The position numbers were made by a program, and so were the translations under genes. From Deltaproteobacteria bacterium (GTDB lineage: Bacteria > Myxococcota_A > Polyangia > Polyangiales > Polyangiaceae), in contig JACRCQ010000036.1 in the NCBI GenBank assembly GCA_016218915.1, positions 62,001-126,000 of the forward strand: a stretch of DNA of 64,000 bases. Direction: 5' to 3'. Within the stretch, counting starts at the first letter, position 1; every line of letters starts with the position of its first letter. Under the pieces are notes generated by a model, which was given only the letters and a program-made list of their open reading frames with translations, was not told the DNA's origin and ran no database searches. This document shows, one piece after another, positions 44,428 through 53,984 of the stretch.

Positions 44428-45480
44428 GTGGCTCATCCGAGGGGGAATCCGCTCACCGATGAGTGCGGTTTGGCGGAGATGGACGAGAAGATCTCCGACG
44501 CGCAGGAAGCCTTCCTGAAGCGTCGTGAAGAGTACCGACACGATACGACGATCAACCTCGTGGAGCTGGATCGCAAGGTCGACGGCCTTGCTGCGAAAGC
44601 GAAGGCCGCGACGGGCAACGAGCGAGCAAAGCTGGACGCGAGCCTCAAGCAGATCCGAGGCAGCCGCGCGGACTTTGCGATCGACTTCGGCTCGCTCGAG
44701 CACGAATCGTCGCGGGGCTGCACCTCTGACCCGCTCGAACGGACGTTGCTCCGTGCGGCGCAAGCGCACTTGCGGTCAGCCCGCCTCCGGGCACATGGAT
44801 CAATCGACTACCCAAGGGGGCTCGATGTGGCGTTCGTGATTGCATTGCTGGTCGGCGTGCTCACCGGATACTTCGGCGCGATACTGCCGGGCCCCGTGAA
44901 CTTCAGCGTAATGAGCAAGGTCGCACGCAACCAGGGGCGCGCAGCGCTGCTCATTGCCGTGGGCGGCGCTTCCATGGACGCCGCGTTCTGCGTGGCGGTG
45001 GGCCTGGGTGTGGGATGGTTCGGCGCGCTCGTGAGCCAGCCCGTGGTTCGTCTGATTCTGGCGATCTTCCTGGCCGGCTACGGCATGAAGCTCGCATTCT
45101 TCGATCCTGACCCAAGCACGCCAACCAAGGGCGTGGACGTCGGTCGACCTGGCGGCGGCGCGCCGCCCGCGTCGCGAGGCTCGGTCTTCGTAGGCGCGCT
45201 GCAGGGTGCTGCCAATCCTGCGTTGATCTTCAGCTGGACGATCATCATCGGATTTCTCGTGGCCCACGGGATGATCCAGGCCAATGTGGCCGGAACGGTG
45301 GGCTTCTCCATCGGAGTCGCTCTCGGCGGGATGGGCTGGTTCTGCTCGCTGATAGGTCTTCTCCAGCACTTCGCGAGCAGCCCGGTGATCCGCTGGTGGA
45401 AGCGATCCACGCCGCTGGGAGGAGGAGTGCTTCTGGCGCTGGGCGCGTGGTACGCGCTCAAGACTTTCCACGACTTGTAG
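44428..45480 (+). CDS. Small coiled-coil domain fused in frame to a LysE-family transporter
   Basis: A continuous 350-codon frame with two unlike parts. Residues 18-95 are a charged coiled coil (MDEKISDAQEAFLKRREEYRHD..., KLDASLKQIRGSRADFAIDF) like small stand-alone proteins of deltaproteobacteria. From about residue 134 comes a LysE/RhtB-type exporter: FVIALLVGVLTGYFGAILPGPVNF contains the family GPxN-like loop, then several membrane helices and a C-terminal WWKRSTPLGGGVLLALGAWY. No stop codon separates the parts. An internal GTG at 44827 with AAGGGGG six bases upstream may start a normal 217-residue LysE. The coiled-coil part probably lost its own stop. The outer start is a GTG at 44428 with AAGGA upstream. 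Confidence 0.75.
   Translation: MAHPRGNPLTDECGLAEMDEKISDAQEAFLKRREEYRHDTTINLVELDRKVDGLAAKAKAATGNERAKLDASLKQIRGSRADFAIDFGSLEHESSRGCTSDPLERTLLRAAQAHLRSARLRAHGSIDYPRGLDVAFVIALLVGVLTGYFGAILPGPVNFSVMSKVARNQGRAALLIAVGGASMDAAFCVAVGLGVGWFGALVSQPVVRLILAIFLAGYGMKLAFFDPDPSTPTKGVDVGRPGGGAPPASRGSVFVGALQGAANPALIFSWTIIIGFLVAHGMIQANVAGTVGFSIGVALGGMGWFCSLIGLLQHFASSPVIRWWKRSTPLGGGVLLALGAWYALKTFHDL
44814..44829 (+). promoter_or_regulatory. Strong internal ribosome site and GTG for LysE
   Basis: AAGGGGG at 44814-44820 lies six bases before an in-frame GTG at 44827, exactly where LysE similarity begins. This would allow the transporter to be made alone from the fused frame. Confidence 0.6.
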
Positions 45481-45492
45481 ACTAAGCCGGGG

Positions 45493-48400
45493 TCAGTACC
45501 GCAGCTTCCAGAACACGTCGACGATCGAGGTCCCTTTGTCTCCCACCGAGGTCTGGAGCGACCAGCGGGGGTAGAAGCGGTAGTCGAGCCTGAGCATGGA
45601 GCGATCAGGATTCTGGCCGGGCAAGGGCTGCCCGAGGCGGTACCAGACCGAGGCGCTCACTTTGCTCGAGATTGCGACTGCTACCTCGGGCCTGGGATCC
45701 TGCGTGTTGCTCGTGTCCACGCGCGTGGTGACCTCCACCGGCGTGATGTTGGCGAGCGCCTTGTTGAGACCCTGCGTCGCAACGCCGCCGCCCACGGTGG
45801 CCGCTGTCCCGGCCGCCCCAGATGACCCTGCAGCGCCGTTGCCGCGCGGCGTGCCCGCGCTTTCGCGTGTGCCAAAAACGATGAGCGAGAGGATCTCGGT
45901 CTGGGTCAATGCCGGCTCCGAGTGGAGACGGAGCTTGCCCTTCTCAGCGGTTCCCTCGAAGTCGGCGAAGATGCGCGTTGCGTCCGGCGCTTCGTAGACC
46001 GCTGTGGCCATCACCATGGGATCCCCCGGGGCCCGCGCCGGATCGAACGTCGCCGTCGCGTGCTCGATGGTGAAGCGCCGCCCCTGGATCTCCAGGAATC
46101 CATGGTCGACCAGCACGCTGCCGGACAGCGCCGCGTTACCGCTCTTGATGACCGCCTGCACATTGCCGCTCAGCCAGGCCTCGATCAGGTTGGTGTGATA
46201 GACGCGGACCTGCTTGCCGAGGTTGACGCGCACGACGACGCTTGTCGTCTGGGCAGGGGACGGAAGCGCAGCCCCGGCCGACGGCTCCGATACCTTCTTT
46301 GGAGGCGGGCCCCGGAGCAGGCTCACGAAGCGTCGATCGGTGCGGGTCCCGATCTGAACGGTCGGCTCGTCTTCGAGCTTCTGCGTGGTCCGCGCTTCTG
46401 CATCCGGCAGCTCCAGCGTGAACTTCGGGACCCAGACGCCCACGGAGATCACACCGTTCGCCTCCTGTGTGGCGGTGAGGTCAATGTCTCCCCACGCACT
46501 TCCCAGCTCCACACCCTCATAGGTAAGCGACATCATTTCCCGCCGCGCGATTCGGACCGTGGCCTTTGCGTCGCGCAATGCGAACCCGTCGAGATGGGCG
46601 GTGCCGTCGATGACCACGCGCCCCGAGATGCCCCTTGCAGAGGCGTTGTACAACCGGAGCTCGCCGTTGCGTGAGAGCGAGACCTTGCCTTCGATCGCCC
46701 TGAGCTCCTGGCCGAGGATGGCAGCATCCACCACGCCCTCTCGCACCGACGCTTCACCTTCGAATCGGCCACCGGCTCGATTCGAGGGCAGGAGCCGGTA
46801 GGTGACATCCGCGTCGAGCAAGCCGTCGACCCTCCCGAGGGCGTCGCGCACAAAGGGCTGCAGCGGAGAGAGGCGGAATGCCTGTGCGCGAACTCTCCCC
46901 TCGGACTCGCGCGTGATGTCGAGCGTCGGCACGACCGCAGTGCCCCACTTGATCCCGACGCTTCCCTTTGCCGTGAGCAGGCCAGCGTCCTGAGCGAGCC
47001 GCGCGTCGAGGGTGGCCATGCCAGCTCCTGCGTGCCCCTTCAGCGTCGCCTCCCGGAACGATACCTGGCCCACCCGCAAGCCGTCGATGCGCAAGTCTGC
47101 GTCGACCATCGCGTCGTCGTGCAATCCGCGCAACGCCACAGTACCTGAAACGCAGCCACCGATCGGCTGCCCGACGAGCAGGGGAAGCGAGCGAAGCGGA
47201 AGCGCCGAGAGCACGAGATCGCCGCCTGCGCTCCACCGCGGACCGTCCACGCGCCCGTCGATCAAGTCCGCGACCTGCAGGCTCCCGTCGCCGCGTGCGA
47301 CCATCAGGGCCCTTCCCTTGGACGCGATCTCGGCGCTCGATGAGCCTTGCCCGTCTGCGAACGTGGCGTCCAGGCGCACGTCGAGCGGCGTGTTCCGGGG
47401 CCCTGGCTCGCCCAGGCTCACATGGCTGGCGCGGATGGCAAGGGTGGCTCTGGGATTGCGCGCGGTGCCCGAAGCCGTGAGGGTCGCAGCTGCGTCTCCG
47501 TGAAAGAGCTTGGATGGAACCGCGTCGGGGAAGCGCTGCAGGTCGCGACGCGGAATCTTGGCCTCGAACTCGAAGGCAGTACTCAATAGCTCTTGTCTCA
47601 GGGTGGCAGGCGACGACAGCAGGGCATTGAGCGCAGGCTTGGCGGAAGCATGCAGCTCAGCGATCTCGCCGAGTGCATCGTTTGCGAATGCATCAATCGA
47701 GATCTGGCCTGTAAGCGCCTCATGACGACCGCTCAGCGTGAGCTCGACCGCATGGAGCCTGGCTCCTGCGATGCCATGGTCGGTCCTGCCTTCGAGCTCG
47801 AGGCCTGCGGTGGATACGTCCACGGTGACGTCAGGCATCGACGCCTGGTCGCGGCGCGCGTGCACCGTTGCGATCGCTTTTCCGGACACCCGCTCGAGCG
47901 GAAGCGTCCCTTCAGGAAGCAGCGCTGCGAGCCTGGCAAGATCCGCGACGATCGTGGCGCTCCAGGCTCCGGTCATGGTGCGGTACGACGACAAGGCGAG
48001 CATGCTTCCCCCGAGTCGTGCGTGGTCGGACACGACGACGATGCTGCCCAGGTCAGCCGCGCTCGCCGCGGCACGCAGCGCCACAGCGCGTCCATCGAAG
48101 AGCGCCTCTGCATCGATCCGAGTACCTCGCACCTGGGCCACACCAAGGTCGCGCGCCGCGATTCGCACGTAGCCGCTCGTGCCGACGGGCGTGGCGACCA
48201 GCGCAGCGTTGATGGACGCAGTGCCGGTGGGTGCCGGTGCTTGCTTTCCGACGAGGGCGCTGAGGCGGCCAAGGTCGAGCTCTGTCGATTCGACCTTTGC
48301 CCGGAGCGTCCCATGCTCCGCCCGCACGTCGGCCCGGAGCGACCCTGCTGCCCCTCGCATGCTGAGGCCCTCGATGGCTGCGCCGGTCCCGCTGAGCCGC

Positions 48401-50250
48401 ACCGAGCCCACGACAAGGTCGACTTTCTCCCGATTGCGTACCAGATGCGCGTCCACGCTGCGCAGCGTGGTCGTGGTCCCGAGAGCCACGCTCGCAGATG
48501 CGTCAAGGGTGTCACCGTCGCTCGTCTCGGCAGAAACCCGCACCTGCGGTGCGAGCACCTCTCCCTGGATGTCCATCACGACACGCGTCACTGCAACGCC
48601 TGCTGCTCGCAGCTCGCTGGCGCGCACGGTGGCGTGCACGGCAGGAGACCGCGCGCTGCCCTGCACGCTTGCAGCGACGCTTGCCTGCGAGATCGCCACA
48701 GACCCTGTGCGCAACCTCGAGCCGCTCGCGTTCACAACCGCGTTGAGCGCCAATCCCTTGTCGAGCGTCAGGTGGCCACGCGCATGGGCCTTCGCCGCGC
48801 CCCCCAACGCGCCACCGAGCCGGGTTGCGCTCCGAAGCTCCGGGATCTCGGTGCGTGCGTCCACATCGAGCCCGAGAATCCCAGGCTTGCCCGGTTCGGC
48901 CGAAAGCTCATAGGCAGCCGACAAGCGTGCACCTGGCTCTAGGATGGTCGCCTTGCCGGTGAGGCGACTTCCGTCGAACGCACCTTGTGTGGCAATCGCC
49001 GGAACCGGCTGGCCAGCGATGGACGTCGCAGCGCTGCGGACGTCGTAGGTGGCGCGAAGAGCACCGCGCGGCAGGACTTCGATTCCCGCGACGACGTCGG
49101 CGTCGACGATCCCTGCAGGTGCGCCCTCGACGGTCTCCGACAGCGAGAGCTGCACGACCTTGGCGCCGAGATCGGCAGTGAGCCCTGCGTCCCACTTCAC
49201 GCCACCCGAGAGATCGACGTGACCATGACCGACGTCGATGCGTCCTGTCGCGCGCACCCCATCCACGGTGCCAGATGCCTCGAGCGTCGCACACACCGGG
49301 GAAATGATCGGAAGTTCCGCAATCACAGAGGAGAGCGCGTGCGCCGGAACGTTCGGAACCTCGACCCGCGCCTCGATGGCCTCGCCGTCGATGCTGGCCC
49401 AGGCTGTCGCAGGGAGCTCGCCTGCAAGGACCTGCACGTGGGCGCGCGCGGCCAGACGCAGCTGTGGGGCAAGCGCCAGAGCCACGACGCCGTCGACCGA
49501 GCCGCTAGCGCTGCCTGCCGGAATGGGAAGCGATCGCAGTCGAAACGCAAGGGAATGCAGGTTTGACGACAGCAGTTCGGAGTCGACGCGGAGCTGAGCA
49601 GACAGCGCGTCGACATCGGCATCCACCGGAAGCGATCCAGTGCTGCCGTGCGCCCATGCATGACCGATGGTCAGCTCCGCGATGGTGAGCACGACCCCTG
49701 GCCCGGGCGGCCCCGCAACAGAAGGGGAGCCGGAAGGTGCGGTGGCCCTTGGCGAGAATGTGTCTGCCAGGGAGCTCACTCCACTTGCGTCGTCGCGCAT
49801 CGTCACGTCGGCTGCGCTGATGTGCACGCGATTGAGCGCGACGATCAGCGGGCCGCTTGTGACGAGGGATCGGAGCAAGGGAGGCAGAGAGATTCGAGCG
49901 GAGACCCCTCGGGCGACGATGACGACATGATCTTCCGGATCTCGAATGGTCACGTCCATCCTGTCGACGCGCCCCGAGAGCAGTGAGATCCGTTCGACGC
50001 CATCGAGGGTGATGGTTCCGTTGAGCACCGGAGCCAGGAGGCGATTCACCGAGCTGGTCACGAGCCGACGGGAGGCCGGGTGATTGAGATGAATCACGAC
50101 GCCTGCCGCGGTCGCGGTAACGAAGGCCACACTCGTGAGAAGGACGGTGAGTGTGACTCGCGCCGCGTGACGGAGTCCGGGTCCTCTGAGCACGGCCTGC
50201 AGCCTGGAGCCCGAAGCCCGAAGCCGATTGAACGCGATTGCCCTGCGCAT
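45493..50250 (-). CDS. tamB: TamB-like translocation and assembly module protein
   Basis: A 1,585-residue AsmA/TamB-family protein. A single N-terminal transmembrane helix (VTLTVLLTSVAFVTATAAGVVI, about residues 33-54) anchors it in the inner membrane. The rest is beta-rich repeats that form the long hydrophobic groove typical of bridge-like lipid transporters. The last 350 residues match the DUF490/TamB C-terminus (ARTTQKLEDEPTVQIGT, YHTNLIEAWLSGNVQAVI, EIQGRRFTIEHATATFDPARA, ETEILSLIVFGTRES), followed by the outer-membrane-facing end. TamB with TamA carries phospholipids or inserts proteins in the outer membrane. The start overlaps the TamA stop by one base (TGATG), so both are in one operon. 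Confidence 0.9.
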   Translation of the reverse strand: MRRAIAFNRLRASGSRLQAVLRGPGLRHAARVTLTVLLTSVAFVTATAAGVVIHLNHPASRRLVTSSVNRLLAPVLNGTITLDGVERISLLSGRVDRMDVTIRDPEDHVVIVARGVSARISLPPLLRSLVTSGPLIVALNRVHISAADVTMRDDASGVSSLADTFSPRATAPSGSPSVAGPPGPGVVLTIAELTIGHAWAHGSTGSLPVDADVDALSAQLRVDSELLSSNLHSLAFRLRSLPIPAGSASGSVDGVVALALAPQLRLAARAHVQVLAGELPATAWASIDGEAIEARVEVPNVPAHALSSVIAELPIISPVCATLEASGTVDGVRATGRIDVGHGHVDLSGGVKWDAGLTADLGAKVVQLSLSETVEGAPAGIVDADVVAGIEVLPRGALRATYDVRSAATSIAGQPVPAIATQGAFDGSRLTGKATILEPGARLSAAYELSAEPGKPGILGLDVDARTEIPELRSATRLGGALGGAAKAHARGHLTLDKGLALNAVVNASGSRLRTGSVAISQASVAASVQGSARSPAVHATVRASELRAAGVAVTRVVMDIQGEVLAPQVRVSAETSDGDTLDASASVALGTTTTLRSVDAHLVRNREKVDLVVGSVRLSGTGAAIEGLSMRGAAGSLRADVRAEHGTLRAKVESTELDLGRLSALVGKQAPAPTGTASINAALVATPVGTSGYVRIAARDLGVAQVRGTRIDAEALFDGRAVALRAAASAADLGSIVVVSDHARLGGSMLALSSYRTMTGAWSATIVADLARLAALLPEGTLPLERVSGKAIATVHARRDQASMPDVTVDVSTAGLELEGRTDHGIAGARLHAVELTLSGRHEALTGQISIDAFANDALGEIAELHASAKPALNALLSSPATLRQELLSTAFEFEAKIPRRDLQRFPDAVPSKLFHGDAAATLTASGTARNPRATLAIRASHVSLGEPGPRNTPLDVRLDATFADGQGSSSAEIASKGRALMVARGDGSLQVADLIDGRVDGPRWSAGGDLVLSALPLRSLPLLVGQPIGGCVSGTVALRGLHDDAMVDADLRIDGLRVGQVSFREATLKGHAGAGMATLDARLAQDAGLLTAKGSVGIKWGTAVVPTLDITRESEGRVRAQAFRLSPLQPFVRDALGRVDGLLDADVTYRLLPSNRAGGRFEGEASVREGVVDAAILGQELRAIEGKVSLSRNGELRLYNASARGISGRVVIDGTAHLDGFALRDAKATVRIARREMMSLTYEGVELGSAWGDIDLTATQEANGVISVGVWVPKFTLELPDAEARTTQKLEDEPTVQIGTRTDRRFVSLLRGPPPKKVSEPSAGAALPSPAQTTSVVVRVNLGKQVRVYHTNLIEAWLSGNVQAVIKSGNAALSGSVLVDHGFLEIQGRRFTIEHATATFDPARAPGDPMVMATAVYEAPDATRIFADFEGTAEKGKLRLHSEPALTQTEILSLIVFGTRESAGTPRGNGAAGSSGAAGTAATVGGGVATQGLNKALANITPVEVTTRVDTSNTQDPRPEVAVAISSKVSASVWYRLGQPLPGQNPDRSMLRLDYRFYPRWSLQTSVGDKGTSIVDVFWKLRY

Positions 50251-52355
50251 CAGAAGGCCTCGCCGATCCCGATGGAGACCGCGATGGGGACGCCGAGGAT
50301 GGTACCGGGAATCCCTTCCACCGCGCTATCGGGTTTGCCGAGGACTTGCATGCCCGGCACGCGGTATCCGACGTCGAGTCGGATGGGCCCGACCGGCGTC
50401 GCATAGCGGAAGCCTGTTCCACAAGACAGGTGCAGGTACTCGAAGCGGAGGTTGACCTTTCGCGGCGAGACATCGCTGGTGTCGCAGAACAGCGCGCTCG
50501 TGAGTGGACCGGAAATCGGGAATCGGAACTCGATCGACAGCTCCCAAAGGGACATCCCGCCGAGCGGCTGTGCGCAGCGGGCGGCGTTGAAGCTCGGGTT
50601 TGCGCGGTCGCAGCTGTCCGCCAGATCGATCGCTGCAAGCGTGGGATTGAAGAAGGGAATCGTACCGTGGGGGCCCACGCCGCGCAGCGCGTAGCCGCGG
50701 TTGGAGTTGGGCCCTCCCGAGTAGAACGCACGAAAATAGATGAGCTGCACGTCCTTGATCCACGCTGCGCGATCCACCGCAGGCAGCCTCTTGCGCTCCG
50801 CATTGTCGAGCAATGTCGAGCCGTAGTTGAAGGGAAACAGGAATCCGACCGAGCCGCGGAGCGCGATGGTGGTCCGACGGGTCACTGGCACGTAGAGCCG
50901 GGCTTCGGGCTGCACGCGGATGTCGCGCGCATCCCCCACGCCGCCTGCGAATTGCACATCGTTCGCAACGAGGAATCCCTTGTGGGGAGACAGCTTGTCA
51001 TTGCGGAAATCGAGCTGCACAAGCAGGTCGAGGTACGAGAGCGTCACTCCGGAAAGCGATGCATCGAGCGGCCCGACGTAGGTGAAAGGGTCGTTTCGCT
51101 GGAAGTTGTAAGTGACCTGCCCGAAGAGCTTCCACAGCGTTCGGTCCAAGCCCACGGCGCCGCGAAACTCTCGGTACCCGAGCACGCTGGCCGACGGATC
51201 GATCTCGGGCGAGAGAAGCACTGGGTAGATGTTGTATTCCGCTCGGATCATGCCCCGCGTGCGGGCCTCGAGGACTCCGGGCTGGGACAGCTCGACACGC
51301 GTCTTGGCTTCAGGCAGCAGGTGGGTTGGCGACTGAAAGTCGGGCAGACGCGTGGGGTAGAAGACCAGCCCGGGCCGAAGCTCGATGGACAGCTTGCGCA
51401 GCCCGCCCAGGAAGCTCCCATGCTCCCAGCCGATGCTGCCATGCACGTCGGTGCGAATGAGGTCGAGCTCTATGCCGCCACCCAGTCGAAGGGCGTGCAG
51501 CTTGGCGGCCTCGAGCTGGACCACGATCGGGATCTTTGGCGTCGGATCGTCGGTGGGGGTCAGATCCGGCTGGATGTCCACGTTCGCGAAGATCCCGAGA
51601 TCGATCACGGACACTCGGGCTGCGTCGAGATCGCTGGTGGAGTAGGGCATCCCGGGCCGCAAGTCGAACGCCCTTCGAACCGGCAGCTCCGGGAGCCCGT
51701 CCAGCCCTCGGAACGTGATCTCGCCTAGCACGGCCGTGGGGCCAGCGACCACCCGGTAGGTGACGTCCGCAGTGTGCGCCGCAAGGTCCACCTGCGCACG
51801 GCGCGTGACCTTTGCGAACGCGTAGGACGCCTCGGTCAGGACCCGCGTTGCGCGCTCCTCGCCCATTTCGTACCGGTCCTCGTCGAACAGCGCGCCTGAG
51901 GGCAGGGTGCGCGCGACCCGATTCAGCACGAGGGTGCGGACCGGCTCCGGGAGCTCAGCGATACCCTCCACGGTCACCTTGCCCACGAGCACCGGCAGGC
52001 CTTCCTCGACCTCGATGGTGACTGCGACGTGGCCTTGGCTGGTGGTGGTCGCGAGCCCGCTCCGGACCCTGGCATCGTAGAAGCCGCGCGCACGGTAGTA
52101 ACGCTCCACGCGCTCGAGATCGAGGTCCAGGGTGCGCTGGTTGAAAACGGTGTAGTCGTAGACCAGCCCCCGAAACAGCCCCAGGAACTTCGGGCTCGGA
52201 GCGGTGGCGAGACGCTCCTCGACCTCGCTTGCGTCCATGAGGTCGGCTCCCTGCACGCGGACGGTGTCGACCACGGCGCGGCCAGCGGGCAGTGTGGCGC
52301 AACCGACAGTCGTCGCGAACGATGACAACGCCACAAGTGCCACTGCGCTCCTCAC
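50250..52355 (-). CDS. tamA: TamA-like Omp85 outer membrane protein
   Basis: About 701 residues, an Omp85-family outer-membrane barrel. Near the N-terminus is a lipoprotein-like signal (ALVALSSFATTVGC) and POTRA-type domains (VVDTVRVQGADL, RTLDLDLERVERYYRARGFYDARV, VTVEGIAELPE, EITFRGLDGLPELPVRRAF). The C-terminal 400 residues are a 16-strand-like barrel with an RGY loop in GGPNSNRGYALRGVGP and a final strand ending AVSIGIGEAF. The RGY motif is the lid-lock loop of the family. TamB is downstream and coupled. Start is uncertain: GTG at 52355 is the most likely because the mature sequence starts after it; other in-frame starts lie upstream over the divergent gene. Confidence 0.88.
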   Translation of the reverse strand: MRSAVALVALSSFATTVGCATLPAGRAVVDTVRVQGADLMDASEVEERLATAPSPKFLGLFRGLVYDYTVFNQRTLDLDLERVERYYRARGFYDARVRSGLATTTSQGHVAVTIEVEEGLPVLVGKVTVEGIAELPEPVRTLVLNRVARTLPSGALFDEDRYEMGEERATRVLTEASYAFAKVTRRAQVDLAAHTADVTYRVVAGPTAVLGEITFRGLDGLPELPVRRAFDLRPGMPYSTSDLDAARVSVIDLGIFANVDIQPDLTPTDDPTPKIPIVVQLEAAKLHALRLGGGIELDLIRTDVHGSIGWEHGSFLGGLRKLSIELRPGLVFYPTRLPDFQSPTHLLPEAKTRVELSQPGVLEARTRGMIRAEYNIYPVLLSPEIDPSASVLGYREFRGAVGLDRTLWKLFGQVTYNFQRNDPFTYVGPLDASLSGVTLSYLDLLVQLDFRNDKLSPHKGFLVANDVQFAGGVGDARDIRVQPEARLYVPVTRRTTIALRGSVGFLFPFNYGSTLLDNAERKRLPAVDRAAWIKDVQLIYFRAFYSGGPNSNRGYALRGVGPHGTIPFFNPTLAAIDLADSCDRANPSFNAARCAQPLGGMSLWELSIEFRFPISGPLTSALFCDTSDVSPRKVNLRFEYLHLSCGTGFRYATPVGPIRLDVGYRVPGMQVLGKPDSAVEGIPGTILGVPIAVSIGIGEAF

Positions 52356-52431
52356 GGACCGCGGGGAGCAATCGTCGTGCCCAGGCTCGCGAACTTCCGC
52401 GCGCACGGTGCTTGCTACGAGTGCAGCTGGG

Positions 52432-52857
52432 ATGCTCCGCGCTCTGACTCTCCTGCTCGTTGCGCTCGTTGGATGCAGCTCCTCGCTGCCGCGCCCTGCG
52501 ACGTCGCCCCACACTGCGAACGAATTCGTCGATGTGCCGTTTCCTCCGCCAGCGGTGCGGGCGGATCTGGTTCCGCCGCGGACGCACGACGACTCCGTGT
52601 GGATCGACGGCGAGTGGCAATGGCAGGAGCTGCGGTGGGCCTGGCGACGGGGCAGCTGGGTGGTGCCTCCGGGCGGTTCCACTCTTGCGCGGTGGGAAAC
52701 GAAGCGAGCTGGCACGCAAGTGCGTCACGCGAAGTCGGTGTTCCACCTTGCGGACGGCGGCTCGCTGGCGCCATCGGAGCTTCGCGAGCGCCGCTTCAAG
52801 CGTCCAGGCAACCCGGCATGCACGTCCCCGGCTCCTGCTTCCTTTGAGCAGCCGTGA
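52432..52857 (+). CDS. Small lipoprotein with W-x-W-x-G-x-W motif repeats
   Basis: A 141-residue lipoprotein. The signal MLRALTLLLVALVGC ends at Cys15. A Pro-rich linker is followed by the Trp-rich motif WIDGEWQWQELRWAWRRGSW, matching the YXWXGXW/WWxxW-type repeats of small outer-membrane-associated proteins. A basic tail ends the protein. Similar proteins are found near outer-membrane assembly genes, which fits the divergent TamA. The frame stays open upstream; the ATG at 52432 is chosen because the signal peptide starts there. Confidence 0.72.
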   Translation: MLRALTLLLVALVGCSSSLPRPATSPHTANEFVDVPFPPPAVRADLVPPRTHDDSVWIDGEWQWQELRWAWRRGSWVVPPGGSTLARWETKRAGTQVRHAKSVFHLADGGSLAPSELRERRFKRPGNPACTSPAPASFEQP

Positions 52858-53055
52858 TTGGTTCACGCGTGCGGCAAGCTGTGGCGTGCGCATCAATATG
52901 AAGCAGGGCGACCGTCATTGTGATTGACTCGCGGACGCGTGCGCAAGGATCGGCGTCAATCCCGCGGAGGTGGCGACGGTATGTCCCTTGCAGCGTCGCC
53001 TCGACGCTCCGCGCACATGGGCGCGTCGCACATACGGAGACAGCGGGAGAACATC

Positions 53056-53376
53056 ATGATGACACGCACGCACTCGAAATGGGGCAAGCACAAGAACGGG
53101 GCATCGCGCATTGGCGGCGTCATCGACGGAGCCGAAGCGCTCGTTGCGGCGACCGCTGACCTGGGGGAAGACAAGCTGGGCGACATTCGGAAGAGTCTGA
53201 AGGAAGACCTCGAGGCGGCGCGCGAGCACCTCGAGAAGCTCGAAGCAGGGATCAAGGAAAAGGCGAGTAGCGTGGACGACTATGTCCATGAGAACCCCTG
53301 GCAGTCCATCGGCGTCGCTGCCGGTGCCGGCATGCTGACCGGCGTTCTGGTCGGTGCGGTAGCCTTCAGGCGCTAA
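53056..53376 (+). CDS. DUF883/ElaB-YqjD-like membrane protein
   Basis: A 106-residue protein. The N-terminal helix is charged and amphipathic (AEALVAATADLGEDKLGDIRKSLKEDLEAAREHLEKLEAGIKEKASS), and one C-terminal transmembrane helix ends it (SIGVAAGAGMLTGVLVGAVAF). It carries the DUF883 signature YVHENPWQSIGVAAGAG. In Escherichia coli the relatives ElaB/YqjD are tail-anchored inner-membrane proteins that bind ribosomes in stationary phase. GGGAG lies before the first of two adjacent ATG codons. It is followed by the YqjE-like and YqjK-like genes as an operon. Confidence 0.9.
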   Translation: MMTRTHSKWGKHKNGASRIGGVIDGAEALVAATADLGEDKLGDIRKSLKEDLEAAREHLEKLEAGIKEKASSVDDYVHENPWQSIGVAAGAGMLTGVLVGAVAFRR

Positions 53377-53381
53377 CCGTC

Positions 53382-53732
53382 ATGGCTGCCCGATCACCGC
53401 GCACACAAGGGCTGCTCGACCTGTGGGCAGCGCACCGCGAGCTTTCCGCACTCGAATGGCTGGAGTTCAAGCAGACCATTCTGTCAGCGGCGCGCTGGCT
53501 CCTGTGCGCAGTGATCAGCGGCCTCGCTGGCTGGCTCGCGCTGAACGCGGCTGCGGTCATCGCGTTTCGCCAGCAGCCCCTGCGGGCGGCCCTGGCGCTG
53601 GTGGTTCTGAACGCTCTCGGGGCTGGGATCACAGGTTGGCAAGCGAGCCGCCTACTGCGGCGTCCATTCTTCTCCGTCACCAAGCGCGAGGCTGCGCGCG
53701 ACATGGACACGCTCGTCAGGGTGATACAATGA
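53382..53732 (+). CDS. YqjE-like small membrane protein
   Basis: A 116-residue protein with two transmembrane helices (WLLCAVISGLAGWLALNAAAVIAF and ALALVVLNALGAGITGW) and a charged N-terminal helix (SALEWLEFKQTILSAARW). Length, topology and position behind the DUF883 gene match YqjE of the yqjDEK operon (putative holin-superfamily III fold). It starts five bases after the DUF883 stop and overlaps the following gene by four bases (ATGA). The role is unknown; it probably partners the DUF883 protein in the inner membrane. Confidence 0.82.
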   Translation: MAARSPRTQGLLDLWAAHRELSALEWLEFKQTILSAARWLLCAVISGLAGWLALNAAAVIAFRQQPLRAALALVVLNALGAGITGWQASRLLRRPFFSVTKREAARDMDTLVRVIQ

Positions 53733-53965
53733 GAAACAGCGAGCTTGCGTTGCGAAAAGAGCTGGCGCTAGCTCACATCCGGATCGCCCGCGCCGAGATG
53801 GAGGTAGCGCGTCAGCGGCGGCCTGATTCGCTGGCGGTCGCGAGCTCGGTCGTGGACCTGGCCTCATCGGTGCTCGCCCAGCCCGGCCTGGGCGAGTGGA
53901 GCCGATATGCCAGAATCGCGTTGAATGTCGCACACGTGGTGCTGGGAGCCACCCGGGGGATCTGA
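53729..53965 (+). CDS. YqjK-like small protein
   Basis: A 78-residue protein (MRNSELALRKELALAHIRIARAEMEVARQRR...) that is helical with a hydrophobic second half (AVASSVVDLASSVLAQPGLGEWSRYARIALNVAHVVLG). It is translationally coupled to the YqjE-like gene by an ATGA overlap. Position, size and pattern match YqjK, the third gene of the yqjD-yqjE-yqjK operon. Similarity is by layout more than by sequence identity. Confidence 0.7.
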   Translation: MRNSELALRKELALAHIRIARAEMEVARQRRPDSLAVASSVVDLASSVLAQPGLGEWSRYARIALNVAHVVLGATRGI

Positions 53966-53984
53966 GCGCACCCGCGCCGTGCGC

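Noticed and set aside
47593..48942. Long plus-strand frame inside the tamB region
   Set aside because: The opposite strand encodes TamB with clear C-terminal family motifs; this frame has no domain and no start signal.
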